From Janthinobacterium sp. GW456P (GTDB lineage Bacteria; Pseudomonadota; Gammaproteobacteria; Burkholderiales; Burkholderiaceae_D): a stretch of 64,000 nucleotides of DNA. The DNA lies in contig NZ_NEHB01000013.1 of the NCBI RefSeq assembly GCF_002127655.1, positions 232,101 to 296,100 on the forward strand, read 5' to 3'. The notes under the pieces were generated by a model, which was given only the letters and a program-made list of their open reading frames with translations, searched no databases and was not told the origin of the DNA. Made by a program: the position numbers and the translations under genes. Shown piece by piece: positions 38,608 to 47,251 of this stretch. Position 1 is the first letter of the stretch, and each line of letters starts with the position of its first letter.

Positions 38608-39633
38608 TCAATAAAAGCGCGCCTTGGCGTAGCCCAGCGCTGCCAATTGCGCCTTGATCTCTTCATCGCGCTTTCTTTTTCCCGTCGCCAGGGTCAGGTG
38701 TTTTAGTGCCGCCGGCAAGCCGCCGGCCAGCAGCGCATCGATGTCGAGCTGCGTCAGATACACGGCCAGGTTGTTCAGTGTGGGCAGGGTAGTGATGCCC
38801 GCCAGGCGTTCCAGGGTCTTGCAGTTGCGAAGGATCAGCGATGCCAGCGCGGGATTTTCACCCAGCCGCAGTTCCGCCAGCTTGATCTGGTCTTCCACCG
38901 ACAGGCGCCGCAGCCTGGCAAAGCGGCCAAGGTCGCCCAGGTCTTCCAGCCCCCGTACGCGTACCACTTCCAGTTCTTCCAGCAGCGGTGCCGTGACGTG
39001 GGCGATCGACGCGCGTCCGCCCAGGATGAAGCGCAGCTGCGCCAGCGCCGGCATGGCGTTGATGAAATCCACGTCATCCTTGCTCTTGACCTGCGACAGC
39101 GACAGCTTGGTCAGCGCCGGCAGGGCCGTGATGGCATCAATATTTTTCACGTGTCCCGTCGTGTGCAGCTGCGCCAGTTGCGGCCAGTGCCGCAGCGGCG
39201 CCAGGTCGATGTTCGCCTTGCGCGTCTCGCCCAGGCTCAGATACTCCAGCGTGCGCAGGTTCTCCAGCGCCAGGATGTCGTGTTCCTGCATCTCGTAGAC
39301 GCCCAGCTGCAAGCGCTGCAGGTGCGGCAGCTCGCCCAGCGTCTGCAGGTTGACGGCGCTGGTATGGCAGTCGAGCGACAGGTTGGCCGCATGCGGCAGG
39401 TCGCGCAGGATGGCCGCGTCGAACGGCGTGAAGTGGTAACCATAGAAGCGGATTTCCAGCGCCGCGCCGCAGGCGGCCGCCAGCGCATCGAGGTCCGCCA
39501 GCAGCGGTTCCGGCGCGAAGTGTTCGCCAAACTGCACGATCACTTTGCCGTCGGCGGCGATGGCGGCGCGCAGAGCTGCCGCATCGATGCTGGGCGGATT
39601 GTGGATGCGTTGTGGTTGTGTGGCGTCCGTCAT
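38608..39633 (-). CDS. Leucine-rich-repeat-like protein
   Basis: The 341-aa protein, without signal peptide, starts MTDATQPQRIHNPPS two bases after the stop of the MORN-repeat gene, so the two are co-transcribed. From about residue 70 to 320 it carries repeats of 22-24 residues with the LRR pattern LxxLxxL (LQTLGELPHLQRLQLG, ENLRTLEYLSLG, ITALPALTKLSLSQ, RFARLRRLSVED, GITTLPTLNNLAVYL). It is likely a solenoid binding protein in the cytoplasm. Function is unknown. Confidence 0.68.
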   Translation of the reverse strand: MTDATQPQRIHNPPSIDAAALRAAIAADGKVIVQFGEHFAPEPLLADLDALAAACGAALEIRFYGYHFTPFDAAILRDLPHAANLSLDCHTSAVNLQTLGELPHLQRLQLGVYEMQEHDILALENLRTLEYLSLGETRKANIDLAPLRHWPQLAQLHTTGHVKNIDAITALPALTKLSLSQVKSKDDVDFINAMPALAQLRFILGGRASIAHVTAPLLEELEVVRVRGLEDLGDLGRFARLRRLSVEDQIKLAELRLGENPALASLILRNCKTLERLAGITTLPTLNNLAVYLTQLDIDALLAGGLPAALKHLTLATGKRKRDEEIKAQLAALGYAKARFY

Positions 39634-39635
39634 TG

Positions 39636-41702
39636 TCACAGTCCGATGGGGTAGGTCACTTGCCTGGGAGGAGGGCAGCCTTCCGGTCCCGGGAACGTCT
39701 GCTTGCCCGTGTCGTCGTAGCGCTTGCCGCACTCGACCAGCACGCGCTTGCGGAAGGTGTAGATGCTGGCCACCTTGCCGTTCGGGTGGTAGCAGATATT
39801 GTCGCCGTCGCGGTCGGCCGAAGCGTAACTGATCATGGTTTGGCCGTTGACCGTGCGCGTGCTGTGGCCGCTGCGCGGCTCCGTGCATTTGAGCTGGCCG
39901 CTTTCGTAATACGCGTTGAAGACGGAGGTGTCGGCCGCGCGGTCGACCAGCAGTTCATTCTTGCGCTTGCCGTTCGGGTAGTTCTCGTATCCCTCCTGGC
40001 GCTGGCCGTACTGGAAGGCGTAGTAGTACTGCGGCTTGCCGTCCGGGTAGTACATGTGGTGGTACTCGCACACGTCGTCGCGCGTGCTGCCGTATTCCTT
40101 GAAGGTGCAGCGGTGGATGTCGTTGAACAGCTGGCCGTCTTCATAGTATTCGCGCAGGTGCGTGAGCAGGCGTCCCTGGTCGACGACGGCCAGGCGTTCC
40201 GGCTTGCCGTTCGGGTAGTAGCGCGCATCGAGGCCCTGCTTCTTGCCGTTGTCCCACAAGGTATCGAGGCGCAGGATCTTGCCGCTGTCGTCGAACGCCT
40301 GTTCCCGACCATCGAGCTGGCCGTTGCGGTAGGTGGCCGTGTAGACCACGTATTCCTTGCCGGCCGGACCCATGTAGCGCGTGCGGCTGCCATCAAGCAC
40401 GCCCGCCTGGTAGTGGTCGCGCACGCGCAGCGCGCCTTGCGCATCCGTGTCGAGGGCCTCTCCCTGCTTTTTGCCCTTCACGAAAGTGACGCTTTGCGTG
40501 ACACCGTCCTTGAGCCTGAGCTTCCACGGCCCGTCGCGCAGGCCGTCGATAAAGCTGCCGTCGCCGTCTTCCGTGATCCACGCGCCGTGGCGCGCGCCGT
40601 TGACGTAGTTGCCGCGCGTGCGCACTTTGCCGCCCATGCGGCGTTCATGCGGGCCGTTCAGCTGGCCGTCCGCGTAGGTGTCGAAGCCCGTCACTTCCTC
40701 TTCATCGGCATAGTTGACGACCGTCCAGCGGCCTTCGCGCTTGCCGGCCCGGTACATGCCGCTCTCGCTTTGTTTGGGGTAAGTGAAGTACCACATGCCT
40801 TCCTGCAGCCCGTTGACGAAATGGCCTTTTTCGCTGCCTTCGTGCATGCCGTCGCGCACCCACAGGCCCTGGCGCTTGCCCTTCACGTACTGGCCCCGCT
40901 CCACCACCGAGCCGTCGTCCCAGGCCAGGCTGTAGATGACGGACGGACCGTCTTCGCTGCCCGTGAACCGCTGCGGCGCCGTCTCCCACGTCACTTGCCA
41001 CAGGCGGTAATTGGGCAGGATGCCGGCGCCCGCGTCGCTGTACAGGGTGTAGCTGGCGGTGAGAAAACGCTCGCCTTTTTTCAGGAAGGTTTTCTTGTAG
41101 GTGATGGCATCCTTGCTGTCGGCCGACACGGGCTTGCCCTCGTCGCTGTAGTAGCCGACGACGGTGCCTTGCGTATGGTCGATGGCGTCGAAGTCCGCAT
41201 TGCCGCTCTTGCCGCGCGCGACGCTGTAATCCATCGGCGCCAGTTTCGCCAGCGCCGCCTTGACCGTTCCCGCGTTGGGCGCGCTGCCTTGCGCGGCGAT
41301 GCGGTTCAGGGCCGGCTGCAAGCCGTCGAGGCGCCGGTATTTGCCGGAGCTGCGGTGATAGCGGTAGGCGCGCAGACCGTTCTTGTCACCCTGGCGGAAC
41401 AGCACCAGCATGGTTTGCACGCTGGTGTCCGATTCCTTGTCCAGCGACGCGTAGAAGACGGAGCGGATGACGGCATTGCCGAACTGGTCAAGCAGGAAGG
41501 TTTTCGAAGCGCTGCTCGTGCACTCGCAGTAATAGCCGTTGACGCCTTCTTTTTCCTTGATGAAGGCGATATCCAGCCCGCTGTCCTGCGACGCGGTGAT
41601 GGCGGGATGGGCGAGGGTCTTGCCTTCATAGAAGGGCGCGCCGTGGGCGAGGGCGGAGCAAAGCAGCAAGGGCAGAAGAAGGGGCAGCAGCGGACGTTTC
41701 AT
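39636..41702 (-). CDS. Exported MORN-repeat protein
   Basis: The 688-aa protein has signal peptide MKRPLLPLLLPLLLCSALAHG. Residues about 20-260 form a unique domain with a CEC cysteine pair. From about 270 onward there are some 14 MORN-type repeats (GQYVKGKRQGLWV, GHFVNGLQEGMWYF, GNYVNGARHGAWI, YYPNGKPERLAV, NYPNGKRKNELLV). The extended beta-solenoid would lie in the periplasm or at the surface. No clear ribosome-binding site precedes 41702. It precedes an LRR-like gene by two bases; together they suggest a recognition or scaffold pair of unknown role. Confidence 0.7.
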   Translation of the reverse strand: MKRPLLPLLLPLLLCSALAHGAPFYEGKTLAHPAITASQDSGLDIAFIKEKEGVNGYYCECTSSASKTFLLDQFGNAVIRSVFYASLDKESDTSVQTMLVLFRQGDKNGLRAYRYHRSSGKYRRLDGLQPALNRIAAQGSAPNAGTVKAALAKLAPMDYSVARGKSGNADFDAIDHTQGTVVGYYSDEGKPVSADSKDAITYKKTFLKKGERFLTASYTLYSDAGAGILPNYRLWQVTWETAPQRFTGSEDGPSVIYSLAWDDGSVVERGQYVKGKRQGLWVRDGMHEGSEKGHFVNGLQEGMWYFTYPKQSESGMYRAGKREGRWTVVNYADEEEVTGFDTYADGQLNGPHERRMGGKVRTRGNYVNGARHGAWITEDGDGSFIDGLRDGPWKLRLKDGVTQSVTFVKGKKQGEALDTDAQGALRVRDHYQAGVLDGSRTRYMGPAGKEYVVYTATYRNGQLDGREQAFDDSGKILRLDTLWDNGKKQGLDARYYPNGKPERLAVVDQGRLLTHLREYYEDGQLFNDIHRCTFKEYGSTRDDVCEYHHMYYPDGKPQYYYAFQYGQRQEGYENYPNGKRKNELLVDRAADTSVFNAYYESGQLKCTEPRSGHSTRTVNGQTMISYASADRDGDNICYHPNGKVASIYTFRKRVLVECGKRYDDTGKQTFPGPEGCPPPRQVTYPIGL

Positions 41703-41810
41703 CGTGAGGCTGGCGCCGGGGCGCCGCAATGGAAAGGCCACGATTCTGCCTGCGTTCTTACTTGTGGGCAAATACGGGCGCGTCTATCGTGCGCGCGTGC
41801 GCACCCAGGT

Positions 41811-42356
41811 TCAGGGCTGGTGCGCGGCGCAGAAGTCCAGCAGCAGCTGTTCGCCGTCCGGCCAGGGGCCGTAGCCGGCGTCGCCATTGATATGGCCGGC
41901 GTCGCCGATCATGGTGAAGTCGCTGCCCCAGGCGGCGGCAAACGCGCGCGCCCGCGCGAAGCTGACGTAGGGATCATCGCCGCTGGCCACCACCAGGCTG
42001 GGAAACGGCAAGGCTTGCAGCGGCATGGGAGAGAAACCCGTGGTGCCGGACGGGTAGGACGGCGCCTCCACATCGCTGGGGGCGACGAGGAAGGCGCCGG
42101 CGATCCTGTGCGGCGAGCCGCTGGCCGCCCAATGCGCCACCAGCGTGCAGGCCAGGCTGTGCGCCGCCAGCACGGGTGGGCGCTCGCAGGCGGCGATGGC
42201 CCGGTCGAGCTCAGCCACCCATTCGTCCTTGTCCGGCGTCTGCCATTCCCGGTGCTGCACGCGCGACCATTGCGGGTGGCGCGCTTCCCATTGGGTTTGC
42301 CAGTGCTGCTGCCCGGAATTCCACAGGCCGGCCAGGGTCAGGACGAGAGGCGACAT
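41811..42356 (-). CDS. RBBP9/YdeN-family serine hydrolase
   Basis: The 181-aa hydrolase has a compact alpha/beta fold. It shows TLAGLWNSGQQHWQTQWE, the nucleophile in LAAHSLACTL (HSLA), SGDDPYVSF for the acid and GDAGHINGDAGYGPWP for the histidine, the pattern of RBBP9/YdeN esterases. The start has AAGGAG at ideal spacing. A structured repeat follows upstream on the genomic map, separating it from kynA. Confidence 0.82.
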   Translation of the reverse strand: MSPLVLTLAGLWNSGQQHWQTQWEARHPQWSRVQHREWQTPDKDEWVAELDRAIAACERPPVLAAHSLACTLVAHWAASGSPHRIAGAFLVAPSDVEAPSYPSGTTGFSPMPLQALPFPSLVVASGDDPYVSFARARAFAAAWGSDFTMIGDAGHINGDAGYGPWPDGEQLLLDFCAAHQP

Positions 42357-42373
42357 CAAATCTCCTTGTGAAA

Positions 42374-42489
42374 TGCCCGACAAAATCGTAGCGAGCGGCA
42401 GTGGATTGCGGTCGAGACGCGCAGCTGTGCGCATGCACAGTGAGCATCGCAGGCCGCAAGGCGCGCCGCGCAGTCAATTTGGTCTGGCA
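42374..42489 (+). repeat. Structured dispersed repeat, copy C
   Basis: This 116-bp element lies between the minus-strand kynA and hydrolase genes. Ends TGCCCGAC/GTCTGGCA pair with one mismatch, and the AAAAT/ATTT extension also pairs. The internal stem is TTGCGGTC/GGCCGCAA (one U-G) and the apical hairpin GCTGTGC-GCAT-GCACAGT. Conserved TAGCGAGCGGCAG and GAGCATCGCAGGCCGCA blocks are present. Confidence 0.84.
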
Positions 42490-42492
42490 TTT

Positions 42493-43368
42493 TTAAAGTT
42501 CGGTGCGTAGGGCGAACAGTTCCGGGAACAATACCACGTCGAGCATCTTGCGCAAATAGCTGACGCCCGCCGTGCCGCCCGTGCCCGTCTTGAAGCCGAT
42601 GATGCGCTCGACCGTCGTCACGTGGCGGAAGCGCCAGAAGCGGAAGGCCGTTTCCAGGTCGACCAGCTTTTCGGCCAGTTCGTACAGGGCCCAGTGTTTC
42701 GACGGGTCGCGGTAGACTTCCAGCCACGCCGCCTTGACCGACGCGTCGGAGGCGGTGGGCAGGGTCCAGTCGGCGTCCAGGCGCTCGGGAGTGATGTGCA
42801 AGCCGCTGCGCGCCAGCAGCTTGACGGCTTCGTCGTAGACGGACGGCGTGCGCAGGGCCGTATCGAGCACCTTGTAGGTATCGGGCGCCGTCGTGTGCAC
42901 GTTGAGCAGGGCGGCGTTCTTGTTCCCCAGGATGAACTCGATTTCGCGGTACTGGAAGGACTGGAAGCCGGACGAGGCGCCCAGGTAGGGCCGGATGGCC
43001 GTGTATTCGGGCGGCGTCATGGTGGCCAGCACGTCCCAGGCATGGACCAGCTGGTCCATGATGCGCGCCACGCGGGCCAGCATTTTAAACGCGGGCGCCA
43101 GGTCGCCGCTTTGCAGGTTGGCGCGCACGGCGTGCATTTCGTGCAGCATCAGCTTCATCCACAATTCGCTGGTCTGGTGCTGCACGATGAACAGCATTTC
43201 GTTGTGGTTCGGCGACAGCGGGTGCTGGGCCGTCAGGATGCGGTCCAGCGCCAGGTAGTCGCCATAGCTCATGGACTCCTTGAAATCCATCTGCGCGCCA
43301 TGCCATTCGGCGCCTTGCCGGGCGCCCGCATGCATGGGGCAGCCGCTGCTGTTTTCTTCTTTGCTCAT
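42493..43368 (-). CDS. kynA: Tryptophan 2,3-dioxygenase
   Basis: The 291-aa haem enzyme converts L-tryptophan to N-formylkynurenine. Family motifs are [58 protein letters not shown], and [22 protein letters not shown] near the C-terminus including haem-ligand and substrate-binding segments. Length is typical. Its start lies 20 bp from the kynU stop, so kynU-kynA form one operon. Kynurenine formamidase (kynB), usually in this cluster, is not beside it. Confidence 0.94.
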   Translation of the reverse strand: MSKEENSSGCPMHAGARQGAEWHGAQMDFKESMSYGDYLALDRILTAQHPLSPNHNEMLFIVQHQTSELWMKLMLHEMHAVRANLQSGDLAPAFKMLARVARIMDQLVHAWDVLATMTPPEYTAIRPYLGASSGFQSFQYREIEFILGNKNAALLNVHTTAPDTYKVLDTALRTPSVYDEAVKLLARSGLHITPERLDADWTLPTASDASVKAAWLEVYRDPSKHWALYELAEKLVDLETAFRFWRFRHVTTVERIIGFKTGTGGTAGVSYLRKMLDVVLFPELFALRTEL

Positions 43369-43388
43369 GGTGTTCTCTTGGTCCGGGG

Positions 43389-44651
43389 TCAGGTGACGGC
43401 ATCGCGCTTGGCGGCGATGTCGTAGGCTTGGGTGTCGAGAATGTCGCGCAGGATTTCCACCGCATCCCACACATCGGCAAAACCCGTGTACAGGGGCGTG
43501 AAGCCGAAGCGCATGATGGCCGGCTCGCGGTAGTCGCCGATGACGCCGCGTGCGATCAGCGCCTGCATCACGGCATAGCCGTGCGGGTGCGTGAAGCTGA
43601 CCTGGCTGCCGCGCCGTGCATGCTCGCGCGGCGTGACGAGGCCCAGCGGATGGCTGGCGCAGCGCTGTTCCACCAGCGCGATGAACATATCCGTCAGGGC
43701 CAGCGACTTGCGGCGGATGGCTTCCATGTTCGTTTGCGCAAAGATATCGAGGCCGCATTCGACGAGTGCCAGCGAGACAATCGGCTGCGTGCCGCACAGG
43801 GCGCGGGCGATGCCGTCGGCCGGCGTGTAGCCCGGGTCCATGGCGAACGGCGTGGCGTGGCCCCACCAGCCGGACAGGGGCTGGCGGAAGCGCGCCTGGT
43901 GTTTTGCCGGCACCCAGATGAAGGCGGGCGAGCCGGGGCCCCCGTTCAGGTATTTATAGGTGCAGCCGACGGCCAGGTCGGCGCCGGCGCCGTTCAGGTC
44001 CAGCGGAACGGCGCCGGCCGAATGGGCCAGGTCCCACAGCGCCAGCGCGCCCTGCGCGTGGCAATGGCTGCTGATGGCGGCCATGTCGTGCTGGTAGCCG
44101 GTGCGGTAATTGACGTGCGTGAGCATGGCGACAGCGCAATCGGCATCGATGGCTTGCGCCAGTTCTTCGGGACTGTCGACCAGGCGCAGCTGGTAGCCGC
44201 GGTCGAGCCAGGCGGCCAGGCCTTGCGCCATGTACAGGTCGGTGGGGAAGTTGCTGCGTTCGCTGACGATGACCCTGCGCGCGGCGCGGGCCGGATCGCT
44301 GGCCTGCATCTGCAGGGCGGCGGCCAGGGCCTTGAACAGGTTGACGGAGGTGGTGTCGGTGATCGCCACTTCGCCCGTGCCGGCGCCCAGCAGCGGCGCC
44401 AGACGGTCGCCCAGGCGCCTCGGCAGGTCGAACCAGCCCGCCGTATTCCAGCTGCGGATCAGGTCCGTGCCCCATTCGGCCGTGATGACGTGCTGGGCGC
44501 GCGCCAGCGCCGCTTTCGGCCGCGCGCCCAGGGAATTGCCGTCGAGGTAAATCACGCCTTGCGGCAAGTCGAATTGCTGGCGCAGGGGCGCCAGGGGATC
44601 GTCGAGGTCGCGCGCGCTGCAGTCATGTCGAGAAATCATGGTGGCTTTCAT
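43389..44651 (-). CDS. kynU: Kynureninase
   Basis: The 420-aa PLP enzyme cleaves kynurenine to anthranilate and alanine. It shows [66 protein letters not shown] and the PLP-lysine region [15 protein letters not shown]. The ATG at 44651 is used; an internal ATG four codons later is possible. It is first gene of the kynU-kynA operon, reading away from flhDC across a 594-bp gap. The end product anthranilate can feed catabolism or quinolone/PQS-like chemistry; nothing here decides. Confidence 0.93.
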   Translation of the reverse strand: MKATMISRHDCSARDLDDPLAPLRQQFDLPQGVIYLDGNSLGARPKAALARAQHVITAEWGTDLIRSWNTAGWFDLPRRLGDRLAPLLGAGTGEVAITDTTSVNLFKALAAALQMQASDPARAARRVIVSERSNFPTDLYMAQGLAAWLDRGYQLRLVDSPEELAQAIDADCAVAMLTHVNYRTGYQHDMAAISSHCHAQGALALWDLAHSAGAVPLDLNGAGADLAVGCTYKYLNGGPGSPAFIWVPAKHQARFRQPLSGWWGHATPFAMDPGYTPADGIARALCGTQPIVSLALVECGLDIFAQTNMEAIRRKSLALTDMFIALVEQRCASHPLGLVTPREHARRGSQVSFTHPHGYAVMQALIARGVIGDYREPAIMRFGFTPLYTGFADVWDAVEILRDILDTQAYDIAAKRDAVT

Positions 44652-44832
44652 GTTGATACTTGTCTCAATGGCGCAATATTGCTTGAGGCTTAAAGTATTG
44701 CGCGGGAGCAGGCAGTGTAGCAAATCCGCGAAGGAAAGCAGAATTTCCACCTTGGCTGCAGCGTGAAAAGAGCCTGCCTGCGGGGCGTCAACGAAAAAAA
44801 TCACGATTTTTAAAAATATTTTCAAATCGCCC

Positions 44833-44859
44833 TAAAGTTTCGCCGGACGCCGCCGTCAA
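44833..44859 (+). promoter_or_regulatory. Sigma-28 (FliA)-like promoter 1 upstream of flhD
   Basis: TAAAGTTT (44833-44840), an 11-bp spacer, then GCCGTCAA (44852-44859). The FliA consensus is TAAAGTTT-N11-GCCGATAA, so the -35 is perfect and the -10 is 6/8. An AAATATTTTC AT-tract precedes it. It points toward flhD, about 385 bp away. Confidence 0.65.
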
Positions 44860-44929
44860 CGATTACATGAACGGTGTCAAACCGGCCAAAAAAGAATGCG
44901 GGTCTTTGAAATATTTTTCGAAAAAGCCC

Positions 44930-44956
44930 TAAAGTTCCTGCCAAGGCAGCCGTTAT
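44930..44956 (+). promoter_or_regulatory. Sigma-28 (FliA)-like promoter 2 upstream of flhD
   Basis: TAAAGTTC (44930-44937), an 11-bp spacer, then GCCGTTAT (44949-44956): 7/8 and 6/8 matches to the FliA consensus. It lies exactly 97 bp after promoter 1 and shares the preceding AAATATTTT(T)C and GCC blocks, so the pair looks like a diverged tandem duplication. Confidence 0.65.
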
Positions 44957-44970
44957 CTAGGTAGACAGGC

Positions 44971-44984
44971 TTGATTCCGATCAA
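44971..44984. promoter_or_regulatory. Perfect FNR/Anr-type box
   Basis: TTGATTCCGATCAA matches TTGAT-N4-ATCAA exactly. It lies 262 bp before the flhD start and 15 bp after promoter 2. It suggests oxygen-responsive control of the flagellar cascade. Confidence 0.6.
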
Positions 44985-44990
44985 GTTGTT

Positions 44991-45012
44991 GTAAAAAAGT
45001 GATATTTTTTAC
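44991..45012. promoter_or_regulatory. AT palindrome next to the FNR-type box
   Basis: GTAAAAAA (44991-44998), GTGATA, TTTTTTAC (45005-45012): a perfect 8-bp dyad 7 bp from the FNR-type box. It could be an operator, or a weak terminator-like hairpin for transcripts from the sigma-28-like promoters. Confidence 0.5.
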
Positions 45013-45092
45013 AGGCCAAAAGTCGGGTAAATCCGTCACAGAGCCAACCTCCCACATCCGCGCCGTTGCTGGCGTGCGACCATGATCGAGCA

Positions 45093-45111
45093 GTGTTTGT
45101 CAGACAAACAC
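45093..45111. promoter_or_regulatory. Perfect 19-bp palindrome, candidate operator of flhDC
   Basis: GTGTTTGTC-A-GACAAACAC reads as a perfect 9-1-9 palindrome 135 bp before flhD. It has the form of a dimeric regulator site. No regulator is identified. Confidence 0.6.
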
Positions 45112-45245
45112 CTACGATCCCATCCGCTATTGCCCGACCAAAAATACAGCGCTACGCCTCTGTTGCATTTAATGTTGCTCCTGCAGAATGTATCTCACTG
45201 GCAACACACAACGCCAGCTGAATTCAACGGATTGAGGAGATGGAA

Positions 45246-45563
45246 ATGACTGCTAACGACATGATGGCTGAGATTCGCGACGCTAACCTGAGCTACCTGA
45301 TGCTGGCCCAGCAAATGATTCGTGCGGACAAGGTAACGGCCATCTTCCGTTTGGGCATCGCCGCCGATATCGCCGAACTGATCGAAGGCATGAGCAATGC
45401 GCAGATCCTGAAGCTCGCTGGCGGCAACATGATGCTGGCCCGCTTCCGCTTCGACGACAGCGCCATCCTGGGCATGCTGACGAACTATAATAAAGACCGC
45501 TCGCTGGCCCAGTCGCACGCTGCCATCCTCATGGCCGGCCAGGGCGTCGAAGAAATCGCCTAA
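45246..45563 (+). CDS. flhD: Flagellar transcriptional activator FlhD
   Basis: The 105-aa protein has the family pattern MTANDMMAEIRDANLSYLML, AIFRLGIAADIAELIEGMS and NMMLARFRFD. The start is the ATG at 45246 because GAGGAG (45234-45239) is 6 nt upstream; the in-frame ATG at 45240 directly abuts it. FlhD forms the FlhD4C2 complex with FlhC, the class I activator of flagellar operons. flhC begins 41 bp downstream. The dyad-rich leader suggests several inputs into its expression. Confidence 0.95.
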   Translation: MTANDMMAEIRDANLSYLMLAQQMIRADKVTAIFRLGIAADIAELIEGMSNAQILKLAGGNMMLARFRFDDSAILGMLTNYNKDRSLAQSHAAILMAGQGVEEIA

Positions 45564-45604
45564 GTATCAGTGAATTAGTATCAGTCCGTAGCGGAGTACA
45601 CAGC

Positions 45605-46165
45605 ATGGCCAAGAAAAGTGTCGTATCGGAAGCGCAGGAAATCCAGCTGGCCATCGAATTGATACAGCTGGGCGCACGCCTGCAACTGCTGGAGACGGAA
45701 GTCTCGCTGTCGCGCGAGCGCCTGCTGAATCTGTACAAGGAATTGAAGGGCGTCTCGCCGCCCAAGGGCATGCTGCCGTTTTCCACCGACTGGTTCCTCA
45801 CCTGGCAACCGAATATCCATTCCTCGCTGTTCATCAACATCCATAAATTCCTCGTCGACCACGCGGGCGCCACGGGCATCGAAGCCGTGATGAAGGCGTA
45901 TAAGCTGTATCTGGAACAGATGCCGCCCGAAGCGGGCGAAGAGCCCCTGCTGTCGCTGACGCGGGCCTGGACCCTGGTGCGCTTTTTCAGCAGCAAGATG
46001 CTGGACATGGCGCCCTGCGGCAAGTGCGGCGGCAAGTTCGTCGTCAACTGCCTCGACCTGAATGCCGATTATGTGTGCGGCCTGTGCCACATGCCTTCGC
46101 GCGCCGGCAAGACCAAGAAGGCGCGCGATGAAGCGGCCGCTGTTGCGCCGGGCGCGGCTGCCTGA
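45605..46165 (+). CDS. flhC: Flagellar transcriptional activator FlhC
   Basis: The 186-aa protein has zinc-ligand cysteines at about 138, 141, 158 and 161 (CGKC, CGLCH) and an additional cysteine at about 149. The N-terminal helices carry EIQLAIELIQLGARLQLLE and STDWFLTWQPNIHSSLF, typical of FlhC. It supplies the DNA-contacting surface of FlhD4C2. The Ala-rich tail is non-conserved. A terminator follows. Confidence 0.95.
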   Translation: MAKKSVVSEAQEIQLAIELIQLGARLQLLETEVSLSRERLLNLYKELKGVSPPKGMLPFSTDWFLTWQPNIHSSLFINIHKFLVDHAGATGIEAVMKAYKLYLEQMPPEAGEEPLLSLTRAWTLVRFFSSKMLDMAPCGKCGGKFVVNCLDLNADYVCGLCHMPSRAGKTKKARDEAAAVAPGAAA

Positions 46166-46187
46166 GTCACACATAAGACAGAAAATA

Positions 46188-46224
46188 AGCCGGAGCCGGT
46201 CGCCTGACCGCACTCCGGTTTTTT
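46188..46224 (+). terminator. Terminator after flhDC
   Basis: CCGGAG (46190-46195) pairs with CTCCGG (46213-46218) around an inner hairpin CGGTC-GCCT-GACCG. The composite stem is followed by TTTTTT. Confidence 0.75.
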
Positions 46225-46271
46225 CATGTCGCCATCGCTTACACTGGCGTTTTCCATCTTTGACTACCTCC

Positions 46272-47033
46272 ATGCTGCAACAAATCCTGCGCGCGCCCGC
46301 GCTCAAGGCCATCCTGATCCAGGTGCTGGCCTTTCCCTTGATGTTGCTATTGGTATATTGCCTGGCGCGCGCGGGCGCTGCCATGTCGCTGCCGGCCGTG
46401 GCGCTGGTGCAGGGTGTCCTGGCGGCGCTGATGACCTGGCGCGCGGGCCTGGCCCGCTGGTGGTGTGCCATCGCGCTGCTGTTTGCGCCCGCCTTGCTGG
46501 CGGCCAGCCTGCTCGACTGGCCTCCTGCCGTGTTCCTGGCGGCCTTTGTTTTCCTGCTCAGCCTGTACTGGTCCACGTTCCGCACGCAAGTGCCGTTTTA
46601 TCCGTCGGGGCCGGCCGTGTGGCAGGCGGTGGCCGAACTGATCGCGGACCGTCCCGGCGTGCGCCTGGTGGATATCGGCAGCGGCCTGGGCGGCCTGGTG
46701 CTGGACCTGGAGCGGCGCCGGCCCGACGGGCAGTTTTACGGCATTGAACTGGCGCCGCTGCCCTGGCTGGCAAGCCGCTTGCGCGCGCGGCTGGCGGGCA
46801 GTCGCGCGCGCTTCCTGCGCGGCGATTACGAAGCGCTCGACTTTGGCCGCTACGATGCCGTGTTTGCCTACCTGTCGCCGGCGGCGATGGCAGCCCTGTG
46901 GAATAAGGCGGAAAAGGAAATGTTGCCCGGTAGCATGCTTCTTAGTTACGAATTCCGGATTGCGGCACGCGCGCCTGATAAGACCATCTCCGCCACAGAG
47001 GGTGGTCCTTTGCTTTACATATGGTGCTTTTAA
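46272..47033 (+). CDS. Membrane-anchored class I SAM methyltransferase
   Basis: The 253-aa protein starts MLQQILRAPALKAIL. About four hydrophobic helices fill residues 10-105, then a Rossmann methyltransferase domain with motif I LVDIGSGLGGLVLDL, acidic residue in YGIELAPLPW and YDAVFAYLSPAAM. The substrate is unknown. It stands between flhC and motA; the gap to motA is 218 bp, so it need not be in the motility operon. It resembles the small-molecule or protein methyltransferases near flagellar genes only by position. Confidence 0.72.
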   Translation: MLQQILRAPALKAILIQVLAFPLMLLLVYCLARAGAAMSLPAVALVQGVLAALMTWRAGLARWWCAIALLFAPALLAASLLDWPPAVFLAAFVFLLSLYWSTFRTQVPFYPSGPAVWQAVAELIADRPGVRLVDIGSGLGGLVLDLERRRPDGQFYGIELAPLPWLASRLRARLAGSRARFLRGDYEALDFGRYDAVFAYLSPAAMAALWNKAEKEMLPGSMLLSYEFRIAARAPDKTISATEGGPLLYIWCF

Positions 47034-47251
47034 GCAATTGTCTGCGTTATTTGCTTGCCCGTGGGGCAATCTCACGTTATTGTAGTTCCACACGGCATTT
47101 TCTCGGATTTGCATTGAAAAGCAGCACATTTCAATTAACTTCCGGTTGCTTTTTTGCCGCGGTCTTTGCCGGCGGCGCAGCCGCCAAAAGACAGGAACAG
47201 GTTTGAACATGCCGGGCATACAGCCGCGGCCATTATTGGGAGTCAGGGCAC

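Larger units (their letters stand above)
44652..45245. other. 594-bp kynU-flhD intergenic region, no gene
   Basis: The region is unusually AT-rich and packed with dyads. It contains two sigma-28-like promoters, one FNR/Anr-type box and two other perfect palindromes, listed separately. It must also contain the kynU promoter on the minus strand. No credible ORF was seen. Confidence 0.7.

Noticed and set aside
39612-42371. Open frame of about 920 codons on the plus strand opposite the MORN and hydrolase genes
   Set aside because: Compositionally a shadow of the minus-strand MORN gene; no ribosome-binding site or recognisable motif.
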